Assembly (NCBI GenBank): GCA_900088475.1
Contig: FLMG01000529.1
Location: 39,305 to 103,304 of the forward strand
Reading direction: 5' to 3'
DNA length: 64,000 nucleotides
DNA from: Hyphochytrium catenoides
Lineage: Eukaryota; Sar; Hyphochytriomycetes; Hyphochytriales; Hyphochytriaceae
Position 1 is the first letter of the stretch; every line of letters starts with the position of its first letter. Shown here in pieces: positions 11,850 through 23,163 of the stretch. Made by a program: the position numbers and the translations under genes. The notes under the pieces were generated by a model. It worked only from the letters and a program-made list of their open reading frames with translations. It was not told the DNA's origin and did not search any database.

Positions 11850-11970
11850 ACGGAGAGGGAGAGAGGGAGAGAGGCAGAGAGAGAGAGACACACAGAGAGA
11901 GAGACAGAGAGAGAGAGAGAGCGACACACACAGAGTGACAGAGAGAGAGAGAGAGAGAGACGAAGAGAGG
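11850..11970 (+). repeat. GA-rich microsatellite
   Basis: About 120 nt of (GA)n with scattered GACACACA interruptions, lying between the divergent helicase and Nnf1-like genes. The reverse strand reads as a Ser/Leu-only open frame, which is an artefact of the repeat. Confidence 0.95.
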
Positions 11971-12272
11971 AAGAGTAAGAGTTAAAAAGAGTTCCTGTTC
12001 CAGCTCCGTTCCTCATCGGCACATTAGATCAAAGGCGCCAAACTCTATCTGCTGCATATCGCCACCAAGCTTTCGGTCATCTAGCAATAGTATCAGGGCA
12101 ACGACTCGACCCTCAAACCCTCTTCCTCCTGCCACCCCAGAGGAACGTTCCAGTGTCTCCATAAGCTTAGCGCTCTTGGAAAATCTCTACAAGGTCGCGA
12201 AAGGCCTCTTCGAGGGTTCGATCGAGCCGTAAGCAGGTTCTGGTTGATCATCAGCACCTATCTACGGTAGCA

Positions 12273-12924
12273 ATGGATCCAGCACAATCGAAAAGATATC
12301 AAAAATTACTCTTAGTCTTGCGGAAGGCGATTGATGTGTCCGTGGACAATGTTATCAACAAGGAGCTCGGCCCAGCCTTCAAGGATGTGGAGGTGAATCA
12401 CCAGGATCTTCAAGGGAGCGTCAAGGAAACTCTTTCCTCCGTCAAGGTGGACATCAATGTATGTAGAATATTCCTGGCAACGGCATTTACGAAGTACGGC
12501 CGACTTACATAGTCATCTCAGCGAGAGGTCAGCGCGCTCTGCGACGAGAAAGAGCTCAACAAGAGGCTCCTTGCCTTTGACGAAGTACTAAAATCTCACC
12601 AGGAGAAGAAGAAGACAGACATAAACTTGCAAAGGTACGACGCTCTGTTCCAGGAAAAGGCTCCTTTCCTGTCCACGTTAAAGAGATTATCCATCTCCCT
12701 TCAGCCCTGATATTTACCTAGAAGAGAAGCCCGATGCTTTGATCAGGAAGGTGCGGATTGCGACAAAGCGAAAAGAGAAACTGCTCCTTCAGAAGAGACT
12801 CCAGGAAATCGAGGCAGAGAATGAGGAATTGGAAGGCTCTCTGCAACACTCTCGGATTTCTGCCCAAAGTGGCATTGATGCACTGACAAGCTATGTGCAG
12901 TCTCTTAAGCCAGTTACGTGCTGA
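12273..12924 (+). CDS. Small coiled-coil protein, possible Nnf1/PMF1 kinetochore subunit
   Basis: Exons 12273-12458, 12522-12634 and 12705-12924 join with matching phases (0, then 2) to give 172 residues. ATG 12273 opens the frame. The N-terminal half is helical with hydrophobic heptads (RYQKLLLVLRKAIDVSVDNV); the middle reads REVSALCDEKELNKRLLAFD; the C-terminal half is a charged coiled coil (KRLQEIEAENEELEGSLQ). In animal PMF1/Nnf1, a MIS12-complex kinetochore subunit, a similar order occurs: a segment like EISDIKEEGNLEAVLNALD, then a coiled coil containing EAENQQL, with similar total length. That likeness, from memory, is the only basis for the name; a generic short coiled-coil protein is the alternative. 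Confidence 0.4.
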
Positions 12925-14245
12925 GAGGTTGGCTAAAGCCCAGCCCTCTCTTCTTCTTTTCTCTAGTGAATTGTATTCGCTAGTGATGACTTAGGAGTCA
13001 GTGCCACGAGGCGGGGAGTCATGAATGTACATGCAGCCGAATCGATCAGCGAAGCTTGAGGAGCATAGCATTCCATTCAGCTTGTCCCAGGCAGCCCCGT
13101 ACACGTTGACGATGTGTGATATAGTCACAAATCTTTTCTTACACCGCTCTCTAGATCTCTTGCCATTCATCACTCTCATGGTCTTGCTCCGTATCGATTG
13201 AAGTCTCCATCTAGTGCCACCGCTTACGTCTTATGCTAGGATCAGAGAGAAGTAACGAATAATCTTCGGGTTGCTATTGAGACACTGAGGCATCCGACTG
13301 ATACTGAACTGAGGAAGCTGACTGCTCGTGACCTTAGCTCTTCCTTGAGATGGAACAAGGCAAAAGATACTTCCTAGGGGCTGAGGAGTGAAAGATGCAA
13401 GAGAGTATCCCCATGGCCTTTTGCGTTATTCACTGATTGATTGCTTGATCAGGCTGCGACTCACAGCGATGCCTCAGTCCAACCACTGTAACCGTGAGCC
13501 CTTGAGCGGTCGCTAGACACTACGTTAATGATGCCGTCCTACTTTCCTTAGTTCCCCTCCTGCATCGAAACCTTCGTTACCCTTCCTAATCAGGAATGAC
13601 TATACCCCTATATTAGTACAGCTGTAGAGCTCCCTAGCTTCCTCCTGAGAGAAGGGCTGATGAGCAAAAGGAGCACGCAGCACATTGTTGGCAGAAGTCA
13701 CGGATGGCCCCCTGCCTTTTGGAGATCCACTGGGGCGAGATGATAGGGGTTACCGGCTCTATACCCTCAACCGTCGCGTTCTTATACTCCCATCAACTGT
13801 CCTCAGAAGTTCAGGACATCCTGTCGGCTAATATTATAGGTGTCTCCTCCCTTCCTGCTGCGGCTGTGATGGCTGCTTGTGCGCTTGATCCAAGCGAGCC
13901 TGTCATGGACAGCTTTATCTGAATCTTAATGGAAGGAGCTTCCTGACATCTAGTTGACGATGTTCCTTCTATTATCTGACATGTGATTGATGATGTTCTC
14001 TCATTTAAGCTTCCAACTGTTCCAGGGCAGTCTCTATCGCCCTAACAAGGTCTGCCATGTACTTCCGCCACTTTAAGAATAGTACCCAACTTAAGTGTTA
14101 GATTAAGTGGAGATAGAGATGAAGTCAGGTCCTTAGGCGGAAGTTTGAAGTTATGCTGAGCGCACCAAATGGTAGGATGTAGCCCGCATGGCTGTGGGCA
14201 TCCACCACTGCTGATATTCCTTTGCTTTTGCGACTAGGATCACAT
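12925..14245. other. Intergenic stretch, no supported gene
   Basis: It holds only short, unconserved open frames, the longest from an ATG at 13704 to 13922. The 5' exons of the following large gene could be hidden here, because its first recognised exon has a plausible acceptor (gcgactag) just upstream of its ATG. Confidence 0.35.
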
Positions 14246-17200
14246 ATGTGCCTGAGGGCATCCTCTCCTGCACCTCATGAAGACCTCAATGAAGCTCCAG
14301 GAGAGTTACAAGCCACGATTAATGACAGCGTTCAGAGTGTTGAGTCTAAGTGTGGTGGTGTGGATGGACCAAAGGAAAGAGGTCTTAGTAAGGCGGAGTC
14401 GACGGTGCAGCTTGTTGTCAAGGCTCTTATAACGCATTTGCCTATCACGCTCCAAGAAGCAACCGGCTTCATTAAGGACGAGGACTCCTTTAAGGCATTT
14501 CTTATGATTGCCAACAATGTAAGGCTAACTCTCTCCTCCCATCCGGCAGTTCGTCATCTCTTACATTGATTGGGTACTCCTTAACCTGTCCTGCAGGAGA
14601 CAGCTTCCCAAGTAACGAGTTTCCTTCAGAGCCTGCACGAGTGCGGAGCCTCAATTGGCTCTTCTCTCCAGCGGGAGAAGTATCAGATCAAACTTGTGTA
14701 TGCCATCCTGGACTTCATTATGGTGGCAGGGCAGAGTCCTTTCCCGGTAAGGATCAGTCGCTACGTGACTTCGAATTCACATCATAGATAGTTGATGACA
14801 AAAGGAAGAGGAGGCTGGGCTAGCTGAAAACTGAACGGAGGCGAGACAGCGGTATTAATATTCTTTGTGATACCTGTTGGCTAGGTTCATGTCCGATGGA
14901 CTTATAGGATCTTGGCAAAAGTGTTCGCCGGCTTGCATGATCAAGAGTTTCTTACACTAAGCTGGGACTGGTTCTGCAATAGGAGACCTATGGGTAAGAG
15001 GATGGCGAAAGGTGTCTTTTCTCCATTGTCTTTGTTTATATTGAGCTAGTCCTCTAACCCCTTATCGAACCGCAGGACGACAGAGTCCACTAGTGAAATC
15101 CATCACCACACTCGAGGGTGATCCGTCTGCTGAGGTGGAGGTCGTCTCTGTTATCTGGCAGGTATCGAAGGGGCGCTTATTGCAGCTTCTGTTCTCTGTC
15201 CTTCCGGATAAAATCCGAGAGCCGGAGCGGTACATCACGGTATTATGGAAATGCCTGGAGATACTTTGCGCAAACCTGGAGTCAAGAAACGAGCTAGTAG
15301 AGAAGAAAATGATCCCTATCGCAACCGGTATGTAGGGACGACATAGAACGAAAGAGGAAACATGGGAGAGGAATGTAACTGCGGGTTATGCTCAAGGCAC
15401 ATGTCATGGCCACAGGCCCAATTATAGGGGTTAAAAGAGTTTGCACCTCCTAGTGAGCAAGAGAGGACCTAAGGACGTCGCATGAGTGGCAAAAGCCAAC
15501 CGTTGGTAAAGCTTTGGTGAAAAGGCTTAGCAGGCCCAATCATCACCATTCTGACTAGATTTGCAGAGGTTGGACTTCGGCTTACGCAGCACGGAAACTC
15601 TATGGCTGTCAGATGTAGCGCCTTATTCTTGCTGAAAGGGCTCTGGGAGACGTTCTACGCAGATGGAATTCTACCACATGACTTTGAGATGCACATTGTG
15701 GCAGTAGTTAGAGATCTAATGTACGTTTCCTAGAACTAGTTTAGCTCTTTGAGCAAACTCTGAGAAGCTTGTCATTTCATGGGGCTTTCCTCGTCTCGCC
15801 CTTAGAACTGAGGGAGAGGAGCTCGAAGCACAGATCGTTGTGGCTTCAGTGATGATGGACTGGCTGGCCTTCTTCACACTACGCCGCTCGCCTCATGGCA
15901 GCTTGCTGTTCAAGGAAGCTATTGCACTTGGTTTCAAACAGACGTTACCAGAGGTGAAGACTGATGAGGATCGCGTCCGTTGTTTCTTTTCTACAGGCCC
16001 CTGACGGTTTTCCAGTCCACTCCTTGAGCATATAGCGTGGTTTACTCACCAACGGTCTTCTCTCCTCCACAGCCCCTTTTTCAATACTTTTTGCACTGCT
16101 TCGTTCGCCTGGTCGATGACCTCGGTCCAGCCTTACCGGTCGAAGTGCTGATAGAGCCTTTAAGCGTCTTCCTCTCTAGAGCGGGAGCGTTTCAGAAGCT
16201 CCAACTATACCCTCTTCTCAACGCCATCTCACGTAGCGAGCGGCTCACTGCAACCACAAGTCTCCGACTAGTAGACATTGTGGCCCCGTGGGCCCTGGAA
16301 GTCTCGTCCTTCGCACCTTGTGTACGGAATGTGCTGACGACCCTTCTGTTGAGGTGGCCAACAAACGATCTCGTAAAGCAACGAGCTTTAGACTTGGCTA
16401 GGGTACGGTTATGTCATAGTGAAGGGTCTCTGCATCTGACACTCTCTAGCTTTTTTGANNNNNNNNNNNNNNNNNNNNNNNNNNNNNNNNNNNNNNNNNN
16501 NNNNNNNNNNNNNNNNGCTTGAGGCCTGAGACCGAAAGGTCAATCCTCATCTTGTGGTAGGGCTAACTTTTCTCTTAGACTATGCTACTCTTCCACATCC
16601 GAGCTGAAGCAGTATTGAAGTCGTTCGAGCCAATGGACCAACAGGATGAACGGCGAAAAGAAGAGCTGCGACTGCAGCAATGGCTGGCCATTAGTCTGCT
16701 TCAGGTACTGAGTTGTGTGGATTGCCGGAGCTTTCGTGACTACATGAAGATGAAGTTGGACGAGACTATTGTAAAGTCACGAGGTACGCAATTTGCTATT
16801 GCCATCTAGGGGCGGCCCATCTTCTCCTTTAGTTTAGTTCCTGGGCAATATATGCCCGAGTTGAGACGGCTGAGCTACACGCTGGTCATGCTGTAGGAAG
16901 ATGGGACACTCCTTTGAGCACGCAGTTTGTGGCGTTCTACTTCATCAGTAGTGCAAACCCACCTGTAAAGGTTGCATGCAATGCGCTGATCCTAACCTTA
17001 TTATACTTCGCGTCTAATGGTATATGCCGAACTCCCCCGCGCTGCACCAGAGACCTTAGGAGGCAAGGCAGATGCTCGTCTGATAGAGCTGCGAGACCTG
17101 TTGTGCAGAAAAGATTCTCCAGGGACAGTTGGAGATAGTGGCAACTGGTGGCTCCCAAATCCGCACTACGTCATGTCAGGAAAGTCAACTGGGGTTGACA

Positions 17201-17828
17201 GCAGAGGTAGGGGTTCCTCATTTGCTATCCAGTTGCTCTTTTCCAACTATATGCAATCGACTATATAGTCCACCCTTAAGCTTGTCCCTATTCCTGTTTG
17301 CTGTCAATTTGAGTGCCGACGTACCCAATTCTTATGCACTTCCACTGTAAGGTCAACTGGTGGGCAAGCAGATGAAGGGTGTGATCAACTCCAGTAGAGA
17401 GCTTGTACATCTCGATGACACGCAGGTGAGGCGCAGCTACGCGTTATTGGACTGCCATTATCTCAATGACGCACAACCGAGCTACCTAGTTGACAATCTT
17501 CAAACTTCAGAGGATCTGCCATGGTGTCCAGCGCAATGACATCCAAAGAAGGCGCGTTATAGGCCCCGAGAAAAGCTTTCCAGCACTTTCCTCGAAGCCT
17601 TCTGCTTCATTTTTTCTCCACATACCGTCATCTGCCACTCCTACTACCCTCCCCATCGCCCCTAGCGCTTTCAATTCACCCCAGATGGGGACGCAGAGAG
17701 TACAGCACGATCAGCTGGAAGACGGCATCGTGAGACTTTCACCAAGCTTCTCGGACCCAATCTCTGTACCGCTCCAGGAAAGGCACGGGCCAATAACTGG
17801 CATGGCTAAGAAGAGGAGTAACCAGTAA
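14246..17828 (+). CDS. Large uncharacterised helical-repeat (HEAT/ARM-like) protein
   Basis: I do not recognise the family. Recognised exons are 14246-14518, 14597-14746, 14885-14993, 15076-15327, 15567-15720, 15806-15953, 16073-16402, then after an N gap 16579-16783, 16897-17019, 17060-17206, 17352-17425 and 17511-17828. All have GT-AG borders and consistent phases except across the gap, where at least one exon is lost. The product (roughly 750 residues seen) is mostly amphipathic helices of 30-45 residues with recurring Leu/Val/Ala patterns, for example YAILDFIMVAGQSPFPV and ALILTLLYFASN, as in HEAT or armadillo superhelices. It has no catalytic motif. The C-terminal ~100 residues are Pro/Ser-rich and end KKRSNQ. 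ATG 14246 is the first in the frame, but upstream exons cannot be excluded. The end is also uncertain: the next gene, starting 170 nt on, could belong to the same transcript. Confidence 0.5.
16459..16516. other. Assembly gap (58 N)
   Basis: Run of N inside the helical-repeat gene; it interrupts the splice structure between 16402 and 16579. Confidence 0.98.
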
Positions 17829-17997
17829 GGACCCAGTACTCCTGCCTGAATGTAACATTTCTTCAGATGCTTAATCCTGTCATTGCTCTGTGCAATTCAC
17901 ACTCCCCAACAGCTGTACATTCTTCCAGAGGTCTGTTTCCTGCGCGGGAACTAACCTGTTCACCCCTCTTACACATTGCTGCCACATTTCTGACCAT

Positions 17998-20900
17998 ATG
18001 TTGCGGTCTAGGGAAGGACTTTTTCAGCCTTGGCTTTCAGTTCTGAAGAAGTTGTTCGATCTCTACAGCGGAGATCTCCACTCAGCCGGTAAACAGTCCC
18101 TTCTGAAGGTTCCAGTTCTCTTCTAAATTTCCGTCAGCGGATCTCTGCGTGTAGCCTCCTTCATATCACTAAGGCATTGCACGCACGCTTGGTCCTTAAC
18201 GTTGCCTGGATCCTCTAATTAGGGCTACCACTGCTATCACTGCCTTCTTGGTTGGAGCTATGCTGCGACTATCAGATTGTACCTCGCCTCATGACTTCAA
18301 AGCAATCCGTCAGACTATTCTGGGTCCAGGCAAACCGGAAGTTAGAGAAAAGGAGACGAGACGCCATGCGATTTGGCTCGTTCCTCTCCCTCTTGGGAGA
18401 AGTATCACAATCGTTTGGGTTTGGGTCGGCCCAGTACCTTCTTCCCTACGATCGTGCCGCCTGTCTTGTGTACCACTTTTGGTACTTCAGCGACACAACC
18501 ATGCAGACGGAGGAACCTGACGGAACAGCCCCGGAGATGGAGAAAGCAAGAGACTTGTTGGAAGATGGCACCAAAGTTGCTCTTCTGACGAGGAAAGAAT
18601 GGGAAGATACCTCCCTATGGATCCCAAAGTTCGAGATTCCTCGATCAACTCAACTCTCTCTTCCATGGGCTACAGCTTTGGAGTGCGTGAGCCAGCTCCT
18701 TTTTGAAGCTTTGGGATTCCATATCCTTCCCATACTGCATCCGAGGTGAGCAGGGTCATAGGATATCAAAATTGGAATATTGGGCCACCATGAAAAATTC
18801 CAACAGTACCTCACTTGGCTTTGTGATGCTTCATCTTCGACTCTAACCGAGCGCAGTGGCCGCAGACTTGTCAATCCCTCTAAAATCTCATTCCCTGGAT
18901 TCAGCTTGCATTAAAACCCACCTAAACCGATTCGTGCTGAGATGTCCGCCGGGTTTGATTGCGTTACTTCTGAACTTTCCTCATTATGCCCTTCAGAGTC
19001 GAAGATTCCAGTGGTTTCGGCTTTATCGAGATAGATCGCGGGAATCAAGATGACACAGTCGTGGCTTCAAAGTGGCAGAAGACATTTCAAGACGAGCAGG
19101 GGAGTGGGGATGAAGGCGAGGTTCCAGAATCTCAAGACAATGCTATTAGGAAAGAGCCTCCTAGACAGGAGCACTCCACTAACGTGTTTCAAATCTCAAT
19201 AGTGGCGGGAGAGGTCTTAGACGAGGCCCAGCGAACAGTGCCCTGCGTTTATTATTGCCAATTTTGGGTTAATGGCAAGCGCCTGTGGAAGACCAAGGTA
19301 GTTAGTCGATTGAGTTTCGACTCTGCTGTGCTTCCTACTGTTCTGCCGTTGTCCTTGCTCTTCGTTTGTGTTAGCAGTTCAAAGTACCCCTCCCTAGCCG
19401 TCTATCTCGCCTTCCTAGACCCTTCCACATCACAGGGGTTTCTAACTGACAGCGCACCTGCTATGCTTTTCTCTCTTTGTCAACGTTCAACCTGTCGCAG
19501 CACGCGGCGGCTAAAAACATGACCCAGCCGGAATGGCATGAACACTTTGACATTTGCACCGCTCCTGGGCATGACGAAGTGAAGATTGCGATGTACAGAT
19601 ATGAGGAGGACAAACCCATTCATCCGAGCCTACTGGGCTTAGTGACGGTATGTACATTATTTATGCAAGTCAAGTGTGTTGAAGGAGAAGGATTTGAAGT
19701 TTACGAGTCAGAGTGGATAAGGACCAATTTGTTCGAGTAGGTCATAGTTGACGGAAGTGGCAACTGTCATAAGGGAGCTTGTTTTACCACAGCGTTGCTG
19801 ATAGAAGCGTGCATAGTTCTCTGTTAGGGACTGGTTGATCAGGATGAAGGGTGAGACATACGCACTGTTGCGTTCTCAGGATGTGATCACAGCGAAACTA
19901 CTTCTCAAGTTCCGCCTGAGGGACATTACATACAGCAGTACGTTGGGAGGCTTCACCATTAAATCGACGTGACTTCAGCTGAATCTCGCAACCTTAATCT
20001 TCCTCTGAGAGTTTCCTTCCAAACATATGGTTGTGCTGACAAGCACTGTTTTCAAGGCTTTGGGTCGTAGTATTCATCCCATCCACTGCATTACCGGTTC
20101 GTCACTATACAAGCTCAACTTCAATCCTAACTGGGTGTAATCATTTCAGGCCTCAAAAGGAAAATGGTGTCGAAAGGCCGCGGTCGGTCACCTGAACCCA
20201 TCCAACAAGTACCTGCCCTGCGCAGTCCGGGGAAGAAGATGAATAGAAGACCCAAAGTGGAAGTTGTTCGGGCACTTGAAGCAGCAAAGATGAAGGAGGA
20301 AGAGAAGAGGAAAGAGGAGAAACGCAGGCTCAGAGCGCAAGCCCTGCATAACAAGTTAGCTACTAGGGTGACAGATTCGGCTCCGCATTACGCAGAGAGA
20401 GAAGCAGAGCGAAGACAGGCCGCTTGGCAGTCATCGGAAGTAAAGGAGGGGATCACGTCTTCGAGCCCTGACGCTTTGATAATACCGACAGGAGAAGTGA
20501 AAGGAAAAGTGACGGTGACGAGTGGACAGGATGACAGGTAAAACATCACATGCCAAGACGCGAACAGATGGTCATCATTTTTTCTCTCTACTTGACAGAC
20601 ACGGAGTGGAGAAGCAGGAGAAGATGTTGCCACCTAAACAGCCCGTCTCCAAGCACCGAAATGTGGGGGCCGGGCACTGGAAAGATGTATGGAGCCTTTC
20701 TTAGGAAGACTGCACTTACTCCTTGTAGCTAAACCACATTTTTTTTGCCGTGTTTCGCTAGGACCATGTACCTGCTAAGAAAACCGCACCTACTAAGGTT
20801 CTAGGGGAGAGCGACTCTAACCATAGCCCGATGTCGACCAACTCGCACTTGCTTGAGTCGACCAAGTCGCACTTGCTTGAGAGTCAGCCACCACCACCTC

Positions 20901-21199
20901 AGACTGAGCAAGGGGGAACTTTACGAGATGAGAGCAATGCCAAGCCTTTAACGGACAAACCAGTCCACAATTTCAGGGAGGTTGAATTCGTGCGTCAGCT
21001 AGTAAGTTACTGGTTACAGCAAGCGCTGTCAGCAGCTGTAGCAACGATAAGTGCGAGGCAGGCACCTGTACTACCCACATCCCCGGCGAGGCCTATAAAG
21101 GTTAACGCACCCATTGAAATGGATGTAAGGCTTGACGTGGTGAGGGAGCTAGCTCGGACGCTGGTGAGCCAAATGTTAGCTCCACGGACAACGCCTTAG
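17998..21199 (+). CDS. Uncharacterised multidomain protein with a C2-like segment
   Basis: Supported exons are 17998-18088, 18223-18745, 18997-19297 and 19501-19647 (phases agree), then less certain exons and a last exon 20762-21199. The N-terminal part is helical (GLFQPWLSVLKKLFDLYSGD, later FGSFLSLLGEVSQSFGFG). Residues near 250-400 have a C2-domain look: beta-strand-like VFQISIVAGEVL, then CQFWVNG, TQPEWHEHFDI (compare the NPVWNE turn of C2 domains) and SLLGLVT. C2 domains bind lipid or protein, often with Ca2+; the Asp ligands are not evident here. Further on are a basic, Glu/Lys-rich coiled segment (20164-20541), a tandem STxSHLLE duplication, and a helical C-terminus (VRLDVVRELARTLVSQM). 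Exons between 19650 and 20760 are unresolved. It may be one gene with the preceding helical-repeat gene. Function unknown. Confidence 0.4.
20834..20881 (+). repeat. 24-bp in-frame tandem duplication
   Basis: Two copies (20834-20857 and 20858-20881) differ by one base and encode STNSHLLE and STKSHLLE in the last exon of the C2-like gene. The length is a multiple of three, so the frame is kept. Confidence 0.9.
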
Positions 21200-21377
21200 A
21201 CACTTGTAGAAATGTTCAAATGCGTGTATGTTTTGTGACATATCAGGTATGCTAATGTACATCATGCAACTGCTTTAGTTAACCGTACAGACAACAGCAT
21301 CGTGGAATCTCGGCCTACTCTTATATCGATGGCTGTTGACTCAATAATGGTGAAGTCAAACGTCTAGAGAGCTCGAT

Positions 21378-22352
21378 TCACTCTTCTGGGGGCGGGGTAG
21401 GGGGCAAGCTTGAACTCAAGGCATCGGCCGCCTCTGCAATTTAAGGGAATTTCCGGGTTCAGCAAGGTCCTAATTATAACAGAATCTTTGATGTCTCCTT
21501 ACCTTTCTCCTTCGCTAGTATGGTTGGGTTGACCCAAGTCTTATTTCTTGAATGAGCCAAACTGCGAGCTGATTGTGGGCGCTGGCTAGGAAGTGCGCTC
21601 TCTATACCCTTCTTGGCATCTCCTGTCGCTGACCCCTCGTCTCTAACCCAGGTTCTATGGCGGAAGGATGCCTTGGGCCGAGGGTGATGGGAAGCTATAG
21701 GTTCATGATATAGGTGTGGGTACTGTCCGCCTGAGCTATACACAGCTGGCGTTCCATAGTATGGACCATACATCCAGCCGTAGTTGACATCCTGTGGAAT
21801 CAGACGCTGCCTCTTGAAACCTTCACCCCATTGATACATGTTGGCTTCTTCCTCTTCTTCCAACCGCCTCTGTTCTTCGTTCACAGGAGGTCCGACTCTT
21901 GAAGTTATTGGAGCTCTCTGGGGACAACGAAAGCTGTGTGGTGAGACAGTGGCTGACTGCACCTCTAAAACATGACGTTACCTCTTCGGGTGCCTGCCGT
22001 TTGTAACCTTTGAGTAGAGATTCTTCGTCCACGATCCCATCATTTTCTGCGATTATCTCGTCCTCGCCTTGTGTTCGTTTAGATTCTGCAAGTAGATAAT
22101 CTGCAAGCTCGTGAGAGTGTTCCTGGCCAACAACCTCGACCAGATCGTCTGCAAGTCGGCTCGCGGTACTACTGGACTCCAACAGTTCCGCAACCTTGGT
22201 CTGTATGCAAAATTAGCCCGAACTGTCAAGGATACGCAGACAGGATGTTCACATACCACCTTAGCATCGCTCGCTTCTCCCGTCAGCTCCTGGAGCCTCG
22301 TCTTGATGACGCGGGAGAGTCCAGATTCGCACTTGTGATCGTCCTTGGTCAT
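21378..22352 (-). CDS. Small nuclear-type protein with PWI-like N-terminus
   Basis: Exons 22352-22257, 22200-21982, 21917-21503 and 21433-21378 splice with matching phases to 261 residues, ending SLPPTPPPEE. ATG 22352 opens the frame. The first ~100 residues are all-helical and acidic (LSRVIKTRLQELTGEASDAK, then AELLESSSTASRLADDLVEV), with a spacing reminiscent of PWI/Nab2-type N-terminal folds in RNA-processing proteins such as RBM26/27; this is weak. A Glu-rich helix (EEQRRLEEEEEAN) follows, then a Tyr/Pro/Gly-rich middle (YGWMYGPYYGTPAVY) and two short echoes, RHRTWV and RNKTWV, about 60 residues apart. No zinc finger or RRM is seen. It converges on the C2-like gene with 178 nt between stop codons. 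Confidence 0.5.
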
Positions 22353-23163
22353 GTCGATAGCTAGAGAGATTCGCTACCCTCTAACGAGAGCAGTATGAGA
22401 GCACAGTGTTCTTGGCCCTTCCCAAGTTCGCCGCGACTTCCTTCGTCCCGCATTCCTGGCAGGCCCGGGTCCTAACTTTCTTATCTATGGGTCTTGCTGA
22501 TCGACAACTCCGCCATGCAGGCTGCTATGTCCCCTCATCAAGCGCTCAACAACCATCTCGCTCTTCTGAGGATGCTCATCAATGCAGGACACTCTCCCTC
22601 CTTCGTTGATGTCAACTCGAGTTCTTCTGCGCTTGACTGTTCGCATTTGCACCCAACCACAGCCAAGATATGGGGTGTTCGCACTTCACACCTTCCAACC
22701 ATAGGGACACCCAGACGTCGTCCAGGTTTGTCGGAGACTGAAGAGGGACTAGGCTCGGATTAATCTCTCGCTGATTCTATGACTTTGATCTCTAGTGTTA
22801 AGTTATGAAAAGGTGTGTGTTATGTCTGACAGCACTTGTGGATCCTTTACAAATAGGACCGTGATGGAAACCGAGAGCTCTCTCATCAACATTGTGAAGA
22901 ACGATGGGAGTTGAGTTGATTGTTGACGGTTGGGACGATCTCCCAATTGTACTGACCCGATAGCAGATCTCTACAGAAGCAAGCCACGTCGTCGGCTGCT
23001 GCCTGGCTTCTTTTGGCTCGGCAGCGTCTAGGGGCCCAGCAGCACCTCGCCAAGTCCGGTAGTGTTTGAGGCCCTTTCCATCCGTGTCGTTCTGACATAC
23101 GGATCACCATTCTGTCTACCTCTACAAAAAGACGTGGTGGCACTGCCAGAGTAGCGAAGCACC
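22353..23163. other. Divergent intergenic region
   Basis: It separates the PWI-like gene (minus) from the TM9SF gene (plus). A plus-strand frame at 22494-22763 is open for about 90 codons but starts at TTG and shows no conserved motif; I do not call it. Confidence 0.4.

Noticed and set aside
11777-12022. Minus-strand frame rich in Ser and Leu
   Set aside because: Produced by the GA microsatellite; no start context or non-repeat sequence supports it.
22494-22763. Plus-strand 89-codon frame in a divergent promoter region
   Set aside because: It begins at TTG, lacks conserved motifs and lies where both neighbours need promoters.
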